This document shows positions 6,001 through 14,437 of a DNA stretch of 37,087 nt, in pieces. The number at the start of each line of letters is the position of its first letter. Position 1 is the stretch's first letter. The notes beneath the pieces are model-generated. The model searched no databases, was not told the DNA's origin, and saw only the letters and a program-made list of their open reading frames with translations. Where the stretch lies: assembly GCA_045648205.1 (NCBI GenBank), contig JAZRNM010000005.1:1-37087 (forward strand), given 5' to 3'. The DNA is from SIG440 sp045648205 (GTDB lineage: Bacteria; Bacillota; Clostridia; Monoglobales; Monoglobaceae). Position numbers and translations under genes: made by a program.

Positions 6001-7329
6001 ATGAGAAAAATTCTGGCAATATGGGCGGCAAAGCTTGCGGCAATTGCAGGCGGACTTTTTGGAAAAGCATCTTCTGCAGGCCCTGGGAAAATTGCTCTTA
6101 AAATTTGTCCCGACATAATTGATAGATTAAAAGGAAATGTAAAAAAAGGTGTGATTGTCACTTGCGGCACAAACGGAAAGACAACCACAAATAATATTAT
6201 TTACAGTGCGCTGACCAAGTGTGGATATAAGGTTCTTTGCAACAGTCGTGGTGCAAATATGCTCAGCGGTGTTGCAACTGCATTTGCACTCCAATGTGAT
6301 TGGTTGGGAAGATTTCAGGTTGACTATGCTTGCCTTGAGGTTGATGAGGCATCTACAGTTCGTGTGTTCAGGCAGATAAAACCTGATTTTGTTGTTATGA
6401 CAAATCTGTTCAGAGACCAATTAGACCGTTATGGCGAGATTGAGCAGACTATGGAGTTGATAAAAAAAGCGATAGATATGGCGGACAAGCCAACCCTTGT
6501 GCTGAATGGTGATGACCCATTGACTGCAAGCTTTGGCATTGATTATGACAATGCGGTTTATTATGGCATAGGCGAGAAGGTTCTTCCACAGGTTGATGAC
6601 GTGAAGGAAGGCAGATTTTGTGTTGTTTGCGGAGCGGAGCAGAAGTATAATTATTTTCACTATAGTCAGCTTGGCGACTATTATTGCACAAACTGTGGCA
6701 ATAAACGTCCAGACATAGATTTTGAGGCAAAGGATGTGGATTTGTCAAGTAAGCTTGCATTCACTGTCAATGCTCAAAGAATAGAGTTGAATCACAGAGG
6801 TTTTTATAACATATATAATATTCTTGCGTCTTATGCTGTTTTGGAAACCATGGGCGTCGTCAAAGAACCCTTTCAAAAGCTTATTGAGGACTACAAACCT
6901 CAGATTGGAAGAATGGAAGAGATGAATCTGGGCAAACCTGTGATATTGAATCTTGCAAAAAATCCGGCTGGATTCAATCAGGCAATTGCAACCGTTCTTC
7001 AGGATCCAAGGAAAAAGGATGTTATTTTTGCGGTCAATGATGCTCCCAGTGATGGACAGGATGTTTCATGGCTTTGGGATGTGGATTTTGACAAGGTTGT
7101 GCATAGCGAGTTAAACAGCCTTTCAGTTTCGGGCATAAGAAGATATGACCTGGCATTAAGATTCAAGTATTCTGATATAAAGGTTGATAATATCTGCGAG
7201 GATATGAAGAGTTTAATAGAAAAAGTTCTCGATTCGGATTCGGAGGTTTGTTATGCGTTGGTGAATTATACTGCACTATTTGATACGGAAAAAATAATGC
7301 TTGATATAAAAAAGGAAAGGGGTGCGTAA
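6001..7329 (+). CDS. murT: lipid II isoglutaminyl synthase, MurT subunit
   Basis: A 442-residue Mur-ligase-like protein. With GatD it amidates D-Glu of the lipid II stem peptide to D-isoglutamine, using ATP and glutamine, at the cytoplasmic face of the membrane. The ATP loop is VTCGTNGKTTTNN (53-65). A zinc ribbon typical of MurT is inserted in the middle domain, with Cys207, Cys210, Cys229 and Cys232. The C-terminal DUF1727 region contains NLAKNPAGFNQAI and NDAPSDGQDVSWLWDVDF, which hold the conserved Asp residues. gatD starts one base after its stop, as expected for subunits of one enzyme. A good ribosome binding site (AAAGGAG) precedes the ATG. Confidence 0.96.
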   Translation: MRKILAIWAAKLAAIAGGLFGKASSAGPGKIALKICPDIIDRLKGNVKKGVIVTCGTNGKTTTNNIIYSALTKCGYKVLCNSRGANMLSGVATAFALQCDWLGRFQVDYACLEVDEASTVRVFRQIKPDFVVMTNLFRDQLDRYGEIEQTMELIKKAIDMADKPTLVLNGDDPLTASFGIDYDNAVYYGIGEKVLPQVDDVKEGRFCVVCGAEQKYNYFHYSQLGDYYCTNCGNKRPDIDFEAKDVDLSSKLAFTVNAQRIELNHRGFYNIYNILASYAVLETMGVVKEPFQKLIEDYKPQIGRMEEMNLGKPVILNLAKNPAGFNQAIATVLQDPRKKDVIFAVNDAPSDGQDVSWLWDVDFDKVVHSELNSLSVSGIRRYDLALRFKYSDIKVDNICEDMKSLIEKVLDSDSEVCYALVNYTALFDTEKIMLDIKKERGA

Positions 7330-7330
7330 T

Positions 7331-8062
7331 ATGAGTGACTATAAAATAAATATCGTACATCTTTATCCTGATCTTCTCAACCTTTATGGCGACAAAGGAA
7401 ATATTGAATGTATGAAAAAACGTCTTGTTTGGAGAAACATAGATGTTGATGTTAAAACTTGCACCGTTGAAAGCCCTGATATTAACTTTGAAGACACAGA
7501 TATATTCTTTCTTGGCGGAGGAACAAACCGTGAACAAAAAATGGTGTGTGATATCCTGAAAGAAAAGAGAGAGGAGTTTGTAAGCTTCATTGAAAATGGG
7601 GGCACCTTTGTTGCAACCTGTGGCGGATTTGAAATGCTTGGGAAATATTATTATGCAGACGATGAAAAGGTTGAAGCTATTGGACTTCTTGACATATGTT
7701 CGGAAAGAAATGGCAAAAATGACAGAGTTGCAGGAAATATTGTTGTGAAGTCGGATGCCTATGGCAATATTGTTGGTTTTGAAAATCATAGCGGAAGAAT
7801 GAACATTGGAAAATATGAACCTCTTGGAAAGGTTCTGGTTGGTTCAGGCAATGACAAGATGAGCGGATTTGAAGGTGTTGTTTATAAAAACCTCGTTGGG
7901 ACATATCTACATGGACCATTACTACCGAAAAACCCACGTCTTTGTGATGGAATTCTCCATAATGCATTAATCCAAAAATATGATAATTTTGATGGATTTT
8001 CTACCCTTGACGACGAACTGGAGACAAAAGCAAGCAATTTTATGCTGGAAAAACTACTGTAA
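7331..8062 (+). CDS. gatD: lipid II isoglutaminyl synthase, GatD glutaminase subunit
   Basis: A 243-residue class I glutamine amidotransferase-like protein that supplies ammonia to MurT. The nucleophile is Cys97 in FVATCGGFEMLG and the partner is His194 in TYLHGPLLPKNP. An oxyanion loop LGGGTNREQK lies at 61-70. The ATG at 7331 was chosen over the in-frame GTG at 7322 because homology starts at MSDYKINIVHLYPDLLNLYG and AGGAAAGG lies at the right distance. It follows murT by one base and is surely co-transcribed. No clear terminator follows before the spo0A promoter about 100 bases later. Confidence 0.96.
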   Translation: MSDYKINIVHLYPDLLNLYGDKGNIECMKKRLVWRNIDVDVKTCTVESPDINFEDTDIFFLGGGTNREQKMVCDILKEKREEFVSFIENGGTFVATCGGFEMLGKYYYADDEKVEAIGLLDICSERNGKNDRVAGNIVVKSDAYGNIVGFENHSGRMNIGKYEPLGKVLVGSGNDKMSGFEGVVYKNLVGTYLHGPLLPKNPRLCDGILHNALIQKYDNFDGFSTLDDELETKASNFMLEKLL

Positions 8063-8168
8063 ACTTCTTTAATTATACAATAATTCAACTCATACAACAT
8101 ATTGTGACATTTAATGCTATTGACCACAATATCTAATAAAAAAGTTGGAAAAAAATGTAAAAAAGTAC

Positions 8169-8197
8169 TTGACAAACTTGTAGTGCATCGTTATAAT
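8169..8197 (+). promoter_or_regulatory. sigma-A promoter of spo0A
   Basis: TTGACA (8169-8174), 17-base spacer, TATAAT (8192-8197): perfect consensus hexamers. TTTGTCAAG on the opposite strand across the -35 is a partial match to a Spo0A box (TTTGTCGAA), which could allow autoregulation, but it has two mismatches. No separate sigma-H promoter was recognised. Confidence 0.85.
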
Positions 8198-8240
8198 ATG
8201 AATATAATTGGAAAAAATTAGAAAAAAAGGAGTTAATAGT

Positions 8241-9044
8241 ATGGAAAAACCAATTAATGTATTAATAGCGGATGCGGATTTGGAGTTTGCAGAATTGCTG
8301 AGCAGAAATCTTATGGGAGACTTTAAAATCAAGGTTTGCGATATAGTTACAAATGGTTATCAGGTAATTGAAAAGGTTGATATTCTGAAGCCGGATGTGC
8401 TGGTGATGGACCTTGTGCTGCCTAATATTGATGGTATGGGAATTCTCGAGAGATTGAAGAACAAGAAACGGGAGTTTGAAAATTTCTGTATGCCCAAAAT
8501 TATTGTTTTGTCAAGCTTTCAACAGGACAAAATTGCTCAGGATTGTATGAATCTTGGCGCAAGCTATTATTTGATCAAGCCAACCGGTGCTGACAGCGTC
8601 AGGTCAAGCATAAGACGACTTTTTGACAATGCTGTGGACAAGAAAAGTACGTTAAATTTCTCAAAGAAATATGCAACCGGTGAAAACCTCGACATTGAGA
8701 CAATGGTTACAGAAACTATACATGAGATAGGTATTCCTGCGCACATAAAGGGTTATCAGTACCTTCGTCACGCGATTATGCTCGTGATTGAAAATCTTGA
8801 TGTGATTAATTCAATAACAAAAACTCTTTATCCCACAGTGGCGCAGGATTTCCATACTACCCCCAGCCGTGTCGAAAGGGCAATCAGGCACGCAATTGAG
8901 GTGGCTTGGGACAGAGGCGACACTGATGTTTTGGATTCAATCTTCGGTTACACAATAGCAACCTCAAAGGGAAAGCCCACAAACTCAGAATTTATTGCAA
9001 TGATTGCAGACAAACTTAGATTGCATATTAAGAATGCGAGCTGA
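8241..9044 (+). CDS. spo0A: sporulation master regulator Spo0A
   Basis: A 267-residue response regulator, the same length as B. subtilis Spo0A. The receiver domain has the acidic pair Asp11/Asp13, the phosphorylation site Asp57 in VLVMDLVLPNIDG and Lys113 in LIKPTGAD. The C-terminal DNA-binding domain (about 150-267) carries the diagnostic recognition segment TTPSRVERAIRHAIEVAW. Phosphorylated Spo0A switches on early sporulation genes. The ATG at 8241 was chosen because AAAAGGAG precedes it; an in-frame start at 8208 would add a leader and overlap the promoter region. It is a single gene with its own consensus promoter and a strong terminator. Confidence 0.98.
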   Translation: MEKPINVLIADADLEFAELLSRNLMGDFKIKVCDIVTNGYQVIEKVDILKPDVLVMDLVLPNIDGMGILERLKNKKREFENFCMPKIIVLSSFQQDKIAQDCMNLGASYYLIKPTGADSVRSSIRRLFDNAVDKKSTLNFSKKYATGENLDIETMVTETIHEIGIPAHIKGYQYLRHAIMLVIENLDVINSITKTLYPTVAQDFHTTPSRVERAIRHAIEVAWDRGDTDVLDSIFGYTIATSKGKPTNSEFIAMIADKLRLHIKNAS

Positions 9045-9056
9045 TTTTAATATTTC

Positions 9057-9089
9057 AAATTCCGGCAGAAAACACTGCCGGAATTTTTT
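9057..9089 (+). terminator. spo0A terminator
   Basis: AAATTCCGGCAG (9057-9068) pairs with CTGCCGGAATTT (9075-9086), 12 bp with a 6-base loop, and then a T-run. Confidence 0.9.
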
Positions 9090-9099
9090 ATGCAAAATA

Positions 9100-9131
9100 A
9101 AACGCGGCTTCTGATGAAATAAGCCGCGTTT
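9100..9131 (-). terminator. terminator of the rRNA methyltransferase gene
   Basis: AAACGCGGCTT (9100-9110) pairs with AAGCCGCGTTT (9121-9131). On the minus strand it is followed by TTATTTTG. It forms a back-to-back pair with the spo0A terminator. Confidence 0.8.
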
Positions 9132-9137
9132 GTGTTT

Positions 9138-10259
9138 TTATTTGAAGTATTGATAAATATAGCATTTAAGCATACCATTATATACTTTTCTGCGTTTGTC
9201 TGCAAAAGTGCCATAGAGGGGTTCAAACTGTTCGTGGGAGGTGAGTATGAATTTTTTTGCCTGGGAAAATTCTGCAAATTTTCTTCCCATTGTGCGATAC
9301 AGCCTTTCACATTGCTTTGCGTCAAGCAATCTCTCACCATAAGGCGGATTGCAGATTATAACACCCTTGTCTTTAAATGGCGTGAGCTTTGCCATATCGC
9401 ATACACTAAACTTGATTTTGTCAGCAACACCTGCGTTTTCAGCATTTTTCTTTGCAATTTCAATAGCTTCGGGGTCAATGTCTGATGCATAAATCATTGT
9501 TTTGGTGTCAGGACGAGAATTATCCCGTGCCTCTTCACGGGCATCTGCCCAAAGCTTTTTTGGGAGATGATTTCTCCAGGTTTCTGCAACAAATCGTCTT
9601 TTTATGCCGGGAGCTGTGTTGGTTGCGTAGAGTGCCGCCTCTATCGGCAAGGTTCCGCTTCCGCAGAAGGGGTCAAGAAAAATTCTGTCACCACGCCAGA
9701 AACTTAAATCAATCATTGAATATGCCAAGGTTTCACGCATGGGAGCAAGCACACTTTTTTCACGATAACCACGCTTGTAAAGATTTTCACCGCTTGTATC
9801 AATATAGATTGTTGCAACATCTTTTATAAGTGAAAACTGTATGGGATAAAGTGGACCTGTTTCTTCAAAGTGAGTTACCCCATAGTGGTTTGAAAGTCTT
9901 GAAACAATTGCTTTTTTGATGATTTTCTGGCAGTCGGGGACACTGTGAAGAGCTGAACGCAACGAGTGACCTTTTACGGGAAAGGCGGCGTCAGCTTCGA
10001 TTATGTTTTCCCAGCTTATACGCTTTATCTTTTCGAATAATTCATCAAAGGTGGTTGCTTTGAATTCTGCAATCTTTATCATAATTCGTTCGGCGCTGCG
10101 CAGGTTTATATTTCCAAGACAGATGGCTTCTGCATCACCCTCAAAGGTGACACTGCCATCTTTTATTTCGGTTGTTTCATAACCCAAATGACGAACCTCA
10201 TTTGCCACAATTTGTTCTGTTCCAAGCAATGTTGGAATTGTGAGAAGTAGTTTTTTCAT
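9138..10259 (-). CDS. RlmL/YpsC-type THUMP-domain rRNA methyltransferase
   Basis: A 373-residue SAM-dependent methyltransferase. The N-terminus (about 1-160) is a THUMP-type RNA-binding region with ferredoxin-like flank (LGTEQIVANEVRHLGYETTE). The C-terminal half is a Rossmann methyltransferase with FLDPFCGSGTLPIEAA (SAM motif I), ASDIDPEAIEIAKKNAENAG and the catalytic NPPYGERL, typical of N2-guanine or N6-adenine methylation. E. coli RlmL and Bacillus YpsC are the nearest families I recognise, so 23S rRNA is the likely substrate; the exact base is not visible. It is a single gene with its own TTGACT/TATAAT promoter. Confidence 0.88.
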   Translation of the reverse strand: MKKLLLTIPTLLGTEQIVANEVRHLGYETTEIKDGSVTFEGDAEAICLGNINLRSAERIMIKIAEFKATTFDELFEKIKRISWENIIEADAAFPVKGHSLRSALHSVPDCQKIIKKAIVSRLSNHYGVTHFEETGPLYPIQFSLIKDVATIYIDTSGENLYKRGYREKSVLAPMRETLAYSMIDLSFWRGDRIFLDPFCGSGTLPIEAALYATNTAPGIKRRFVAETWRNHLPKKLWADAREEARDNSRPDTKTMIYASDIDPEAIEIAKKNAENAGVADKIKFSVCDMAKLTPFKDKGVIICNPPYGERLLDAKQCERLYRTMGRKFAEFSQAKKFILTSHEQFEPLYGTFADKRRKVYNGMLKCYIYQYFK

Positions 10260-10295
10260 ATATCAAAAGTAACCTTTCGGATGTATTTTAACAAA

Positions 10296-10324
10296 ATTAT
10301 ATCATTATGACGGAAAATAGTCAA
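10296..10324 (-). promoter_or_regulatory. promoter of the rRNA methyltransferase gene
   Basis: On the minus strand TTGACT (10324-10319), a 17-base spacer and TATAAT (10301-10296), about 40 bases before the ATG. Confidence 0.75.
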
Positions 10325-10375
10325 ATAGAAAATACAAAAAGGTGGAAAATGCCATAAAATGAGGGCTTGTCACCC

Positions 10376-10404
10376 TTGACAGTGAGGGTGTTTTGTGGTA
10401 TAAT
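10376..10404 (+). promoter_or_regulatory. strong sigma-A promoter of SRP RNA
   Basis: TTGACA (10376-10381), 17 bases, then TATAAT (10399-10404) with a TG extension. Start of transcription is expected near 10411, where the closing helix of the SRP RNA begins. Confidence 0.88.
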
Positions 10405-10410
10405 TTTTCT

Positions 10411-10690
10411 GCTATGTTAAATCGGGGTGTTAGCGGTACCTTGTAACCCACAATCCGCTGAAGTGGGGATGAAAACCTGAGCTGAGGGACAATTTTCGTC
10501 TTGTCTGCCTTAACATTAATTAGTGTTGACAATTCGGTCCTGCGCAATTGAAACCTGTGAACCACGTCAGGGCAGGAATGCAGCAGCGTTAAGCAGTTCT
10601 TTTTGATGTGCCGCAGGGTTGCCGGGTTTGAGCTGATTGGTTAAGTAACGGTGGTGATTTTGCCTCGAACTCAGGAACATAGCTTTATTT
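10411..10690 (+). ncRNA. ffs: signal recognition particle RNA, large Alu-containing type
   Basis: GCTATGTT (10411-10418) pairs with AACATAGC (10676-10683) to close the molecule, giving an RNA of about 273 bases plus a T-rich tail, the size of the Bacillus scRNA. The 5' Alu domain is recognisable (GGGGTGTTAGCGGTACC, then TGTAACCC and AATCCGCT). The S domain has GTCAGG, a GCA-GGAA-TGC tetraloop (loop 10575-10578) and AGCAGC, the Ffh-binding helix 8. The RNA joins Ffh to target nascent membrane proteins. Its position directly upstream of dnaX-ebfC matches the scr-dnaX-yaaK order in Bacillus. The exact 3' end is approximate. Confidence 0.95.
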
Positions 10691-10720
10691 TTTGAATTAA
10701 AACGATTGAGGTGAAACAAA

Positions 10721-12310
10721 ATGGCAGGGAAGTATCAGGCACTTTACCGAAAGTGGCGACCGCTTGTTTTTGAAGATGTTGTTGGTCAGGACCACGTTTC
10801 TGAAACACTCAAAAACAGTGTGAAAACGTCACGCATTGCCCATGCTTATTTGTTTTGCGGAACACGTGGAACGGGGAAGACCTCCTCTGCGAAGATTTTT
10901 TCAAGAGCGGTTAACTGCACAAATTCAGTTGACGGAAACCCTTGCAATGAATGTGACACTTGTCGCGGAATTTTGGACGGAAGCATTCTTGATGTTTATG
11001 AAATGGATGCTGCAAGCAACAGCGGAATTGACAATATCCGTGAGATTCGTGATGAAGTGATTTACAGTCCTACGGGATGTAGATACAAGGTTTATATTGT
11101 TGATGAGGCACATATGCTTACAACAGATGCTTTCAATGCACTGCTTAAAACCTTGGAAGAGCCCCCCGAACACGTTATTTTTATACTGGCAACAACCGAG
11201 CCTCACAAAATTCCGGCTACAATTCATTCAAGATGCCAACGGTTTGACTTCAGAAGAATTGGCCTAAATGATATAGAAAAAAGGCTCAAAAAAATTGTTA
11301 AAGCTGAAGAAATTGCAATCACACCTGATGCGCTGGAACTTGTTTCGGAGCTTGCTGATGGTTCAATGAGAGATGGTCTTAGCATTCTTGATCAGTGCAT
11401 TGCTTTTTCAAAAGATGAACTTCGGTATGATGATGTGGTTGACATTGTGGGGATTGCAGACCGGAGAACCCTGTTTTCGGTTGCGGATTGCATATCAGAA
11501 TTCAATTCCGGTGAGGCTCTCAATATTGCTGATAGTTTCCTCAAAAAGGGAAAAGAGGCTTGTGACTTTATTGAAGAACTGATTTCCCATTTCAGAGCAT
11601 TGATGATTTGCAAGTCCACAAGCGAGCCTAATGATATACTGGAAAAAACAGAGGAAGTTATTGAAAAATATAAAGCACAGGCAGAAAAGTTTGGTGTAGA
11701 CAGATTGATTTCAACAATTTCTGTTTTGGGTGAATTTTTGCTTCAGGCAAAAAAACTCTCAACACCCAATGTTGCGGTTGAAATGGCGATTGTGAAGCTA
11801 TGTGCACCTGAAAATTCAAAAAGCGCAGAAGACCTCGCTTTGCGGGTTGAAAAACTTGAGGCAGAGCTTGATGAAATTAAATCAAAAGGAATAACTGTGA
11901 AAAAGTCTCAGACCAAGACACAAATTCCAGTCGCCTCAGACGATGTGCCAAAAGATGCGGCACCTCACGTGGACTTGGCAACAAAATGGCCCAAGTGGCG
12001 CGAAGCTTTGATGACCATAAAGCAGGAAAGCAAAAGTCTTTATACATTTTTGTTTAATGCAGAGGCATTGGATTTTGGTGATGAGATTGAGCTTGTTTTA
12101 AGTGGCGGACTAGGGTTCGAAAAGATAAACACTCCCGAGGGCAAACAGTATCTTTCAGGGCTGTTCTCGAAAATTCAGGGAACTGCATTGAGGGTTGTTG
12201 TTTCTCAAAAGGGAAACTTAAAAAAACGAGATGGACAAACTGCAACTGTTTTGGATATTGCAGCGAAAAAAGATTTGCTGGGTGACAAGATGACAGTTGT
12301 TGAAGATTAA
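10721..12310 (+). CDS. dnaX: DNA polymerase III subunit gamma/tau
   Basis: A 529-residue clamp-loader ATPase. Walker A is GTRGTGKTS (47-55), the zinc module has Cys66, Cys75, Cys78 and Cys81, and Walker B is VDEAHM. The sensor region TTEPHKIPATIHSRCQRFDF follows. Domain III and a shorter variable C-terminus (from about 390) follow, ending in a basic segment. The protein loads the sliding clamp and links the replisome parts. Two A7 runs exist (about 11289-11295 and 12220-12226), but neither lies where a gamma-type frameshift product would be expected. It lies between the SRP RNA and ebfC, in the conserved Gram-positive order. Confidence 0.97.
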   Translation: MAGKYQALYRKWRPLVFEDVVGQDHVSETLKNSVKTSRIAHAYLFCGTRGTGKTSSAKIFSRAVNCTNSVDGNPCNECDTCRGILDGSILDVYEMDAASNSGIDNIREIRDEVIYSPTGCRYKVYIVDEAHMLTTDAFNALLKTLEEPPEHVIFILATTEPHKIPATIHSRCQRFDFRRIGLNDIEKRLKKIVKAEEIAITPDALELVSELADGSMRDGLSILDQCIAFSKDELRYDDVVDIVGIADRRTLFSVADCISEFNSGEALNIADSFLKKGKEACDFIEELISHFRALMICKSTSEPNDILEKTEEVIEKYKAQAEKFGVDRLISTISVLGEFLLQAKKLSTPNVAVEMAIVKLCAPENSKSAEDLALRVEKLEAELDEIKSKGITVKKSQTKTQIPVASDDVPKDAAPHVDLATKWPKWREALMTIKQESKSLYTFLFNAEALDFGDEIELVLSGGLGFEKINTPEGKQYLSGLFSKIQGTALRVVVSQKGNLKKRDGQTATVLDIAAKKDLLGDKMTVVED

Positions 12311-12337
12311 AACACATTCAGAAAGGATTTGATAGTT

Positions 12338-12697
12338 ATGGCAAAAGGTGGATTTCCAAGAGGTGGAATGCCCGGCGGTATGGGCGGAGCAAATATGAAT
12401 CAGATGCTTAAGCAGGCAAAGAAAATGCAGGAGCAGATGCTGAAGATGCAAGAGGAAATGGACGAAAAGGTCTATGAAGCTACATCAGGCGGCGGTGCTG
12501 TTTCGGTTAAGATAAACGGAAAACGGGAGGTTCAGGAATTGAAACTCAGCCAGGAGGTTGTGGACCCTGACGATATCGAAATGCTTGAAGATCTTGTTAT
12601 CGCCGCTGTGAATGAGGCACTTCGCAAGGTTGAAGAAAGTTCAGCAGATGAAATGAGCAAGCTCACGGGTGGACTTAATATACCCGGATTATTTTAA
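12338..12697 (+). CDS. ebfC: YbaB/EbfC nucleoid-associated protein
   Basis: A 119-residue protein with a Gly/Met-rich N-terminus (MAKGGFPRGGMPGGMGG), then a helical KQAKKMQEQMLKMQEEMDEK segment and the conserved core SGGGAVSVKINGKREVQELK with NEALRKVEE. This is the YbaB/EbfC family, which binds DNA as a dimer. The ATG at 12338 was chosen over an in-frame TTG at 12329 because of GAAAGGA at 12321-12327. It follows dnaX by 27 bases as in Bacillus (yaaK). recR, the usual next gene, is not here; a SulP transporter follows instead. Confidence 0.95.
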   Translation: MAKGGFPRGGMPGGMGGANMNQMLKQAKKMQEQMLKMQEEMDEKVYEATSGGGAVSVKINGKREVQELKLSQEVVDPDDIEMLEDLVIAAVNEALRKVEESSADEMSKLTGGLNIPGLF

Positions 12698-12705
12698 TAC
12701 AAAAA

Positions 12706-12745
12706 TCAGGGCATCCATTCGGAATTTTCGGAATAGGATGCCTGA
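12706..12745 (+). other. long stem-loop in the sulP leader
   Basis: TCAGGGCATCCATTC (12706-12720) pairs with GAATAGGATGCCTGA (12731-12745), with two single-base bulges and a 10-base loop. No T-run follows, so it is not a standard intrinsic terminator. It could be a transcript-stabilising or regulatory hairpin between ebfC and sulP. Confidence 0.6.
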
Positions 12746-12782
12746 ATTGCATAAAGAAAGTCAAGAAAGGAAAGTCTTACTA

Positions 12783-14423
12783 ATGAAAAATTTTCAACCA
12801 ATGTTGTTTTCTGACCTTAAAAATTACAAGTCTGCACAGCTTATGAAGGACATTGTTGCAGGTATTATTGTGGCAATAATTGCGTTGCCGCTGTCAATTG
12901 CACTTGCAATTGCTTCGGGTGTTGGACCTGAGGCAGGTATTTATACAGCTATTGTAGCCGGATTTGTCACCGCATTGTTTGGCGGCAGCAGTGTGCAGAT
13001 TTCAGGACCTACTGCTGCATTTGCAACAATTGTCGCAGGTATTGTTGCCAGAAAAGGCCTTGAAGGAATGGCCCTTGCAACGATTGTTGCGGGCATTATG
13101 CTTGTGGTTATGGGTGGTTTGAAACTTGGAAATCTGATAAAGTTTATTCCATTTACCATTACGACAGGCTTCACTGCCGGAATTGCGGTGACATTGGTGA
13201 TTGGTCAACTCAAGGATTTTTTTGGCGTTACATATCAGAATGGAGAAGCACCTATTGAAACAGCTGAGAAACTGTCAGCTTTTTTTACAAATGCGGGAAC
13301 AATCAACATTCAGGCAATAATTATTGGAGTGGTATGTCTCGCAATTTTAATTATATGGCCCAAAATCTATGAAAAAATTCCGGCATCCCTTATTGCTGTT
13401 CTTGCAGGTGTTGCAATGGTAAAGGTCTTTAAAATGGATGTAAACACCATTGGAGATTTATACACAGTAAGCCGCAGTCTTCCGTCGTTTGCATTGCCCC
13501 AAATCAGTTTGTCGGGAATTGTTGAAATTTTCCCCGATGCTCTGACAATTGCTTTGCTTGCGGGAATTGAGTCATTGCTTTCCTGCGTGGTAGCTGACGG
13601 AATGGTGGGGAAAAAGCATCGTTCAAACACCGAACTGACAGCCCAGGGACTTGGAAATGTTTGTTCGGCTTTGTTTGGCGGAATTCCGGCAACAGGTGCA
13701 ATTGCGAGAACTGCTGCAAACATAAAGAGCGGAGGAAGGACTCCGGTTTCTGCAATGGTTCATTCTGTGGTTCTTCTTTTGGTTTTGGTGGTTTTGATGC
13801 CGTATGCTTCCTGGATTCCAATGCCGGCTATTGCGGCAATTCTGATTTCTGTTGCATATAATATGTGCCAATGGAGACAGTTCGTCTACCTTTCAAAAAC
13901 ATCACCAAAGAGTGATGTTATGGTGCTTGTTGTTACATTTTTGCTGACTGTTGTATTTGACCTTGTGGTTGCAATTGAAGTGGGAATTGTTATGGCGTGT
14001 ATCCTCTTTATGAAGAGAATGAGCGATGAAACCAAGGTGGAAAGCTGGAAATATGTCAAGGAAGAGAACCAAGGTGACGACACAGGACTCCGTTTTGTTG
14101 AAAAGCATATAAGTGTTTATGAGCTTTGTGGTCCGCTTTTCTTTGCTGTAACCAATCAGATTGCAGAAATCCGGACAAAGGAATACACAAAGTGTGTTAT
14201 TCTCAGAATGAGATCTGTGCCATCAGTTGATGCAGATGCTTTGAGAAGCCTTGAACAGTTTGTAGAAAGATGCAAAGAAAATGGAATAACGGTTGTTTTT
14301 TCACACGTCAATGCGCAACCGATGAAGGCAATTAAGAAGGCGGGTCTTTTTGAAATGTTTGGCGAAGAAAACTTCTGCAAAAATATTGACAGTGCAATGG
14401 AAAGAGCGGAAGCTCTTGCCTGA
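12783..14423 (+). CDS. SulP/SLC26-family anion transporter with STAS domain
   Basis: A 546-residue membrane protein. The N-terminal transport domain begins with VAGIIVAIIALPLSIALAIA and GVGPEAGIYTAI, and includes the family hallmark GGSSVQISGPTAAF. About 10-14 membrane segments run to about residue 415. A cytoplasmic STAS domain (about 430-546) contains SVPSVDADALRSLEQFV. SulP proteins carry sulfate, bicarbonate or other anions, often with Na+ or H+; no carbonic anhydrase or sulfate gene is adjacent, so the substrate is open. The ATG at 12783 was chosen because of AAAGGAAA upstream and homology from there; the frame is open back to 12669, over the leader hairpin. Confidence 0.92.
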   Translation: MKNFQPMLFSDLKNYKSAQLMKDIVAGIIVAIIALPLSIALAIASGVGPEAGIYTAIVAGFVTALFGGSSVQISGPTAAFATIVAGIVARKGLEGMALATIVAGIMLVVMGGLKLGNLIKFIPFTITTGFTAGIAVTLVIGQLKDFFGVTYQNGEAPIETAEKLSAFFTNAGTINIQAIIIGVVCLAILIIWPKIYEKIPASLIAVLAGVAMVKVFKMDVNTIGDLYTVSRSLPSFALPQISLSGIVEIFPDALTIALLAGIESLLSCVVADGMVGKKHRSNTELTAQGLGNVCSALFGGIPATGAIARTAANIKSGGRTPVSAMVHSVVLLLVLVVLMPYASWIPMPAIAAILISVAYNMCQWRQFVYLSKTSPKSDVMVLVVTFLLTVVFDLVVAIEVGIVMACILFMKRMSDETKVESWKYVKEENQGDDTGLRFVEKHISVYELCGPLFFAVTNQIAEIRTKEYTKCVILRMRSVPSVDADALRSLEQFVERCKENGITVVFSHVNAQPMKAIKKAGLFEMFGEENFCKNIDSAMERAEALA

Positions 14424-14437
14424 GGGTGTTTGGAAAT

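Noticed and set aside
7163..7789. 208-codon minus-strand ORF
   Set aside because: Antisense to murT and gatD, no homology and no start signals.
8090..8178. Spo0A box in the spo0A promoter
   Set aside because: Only partial matches (two mismatches in TTTGTCAAG), too weak to call as a separate feature.
11289..12226. A7 runs in dnaX as programmed frameshift sites
   Set aside because: The first (11289-11295) would cut the protein within the ATPase region and the second (12220-12226) is almost at the end, so neither gives a gamma-like product.
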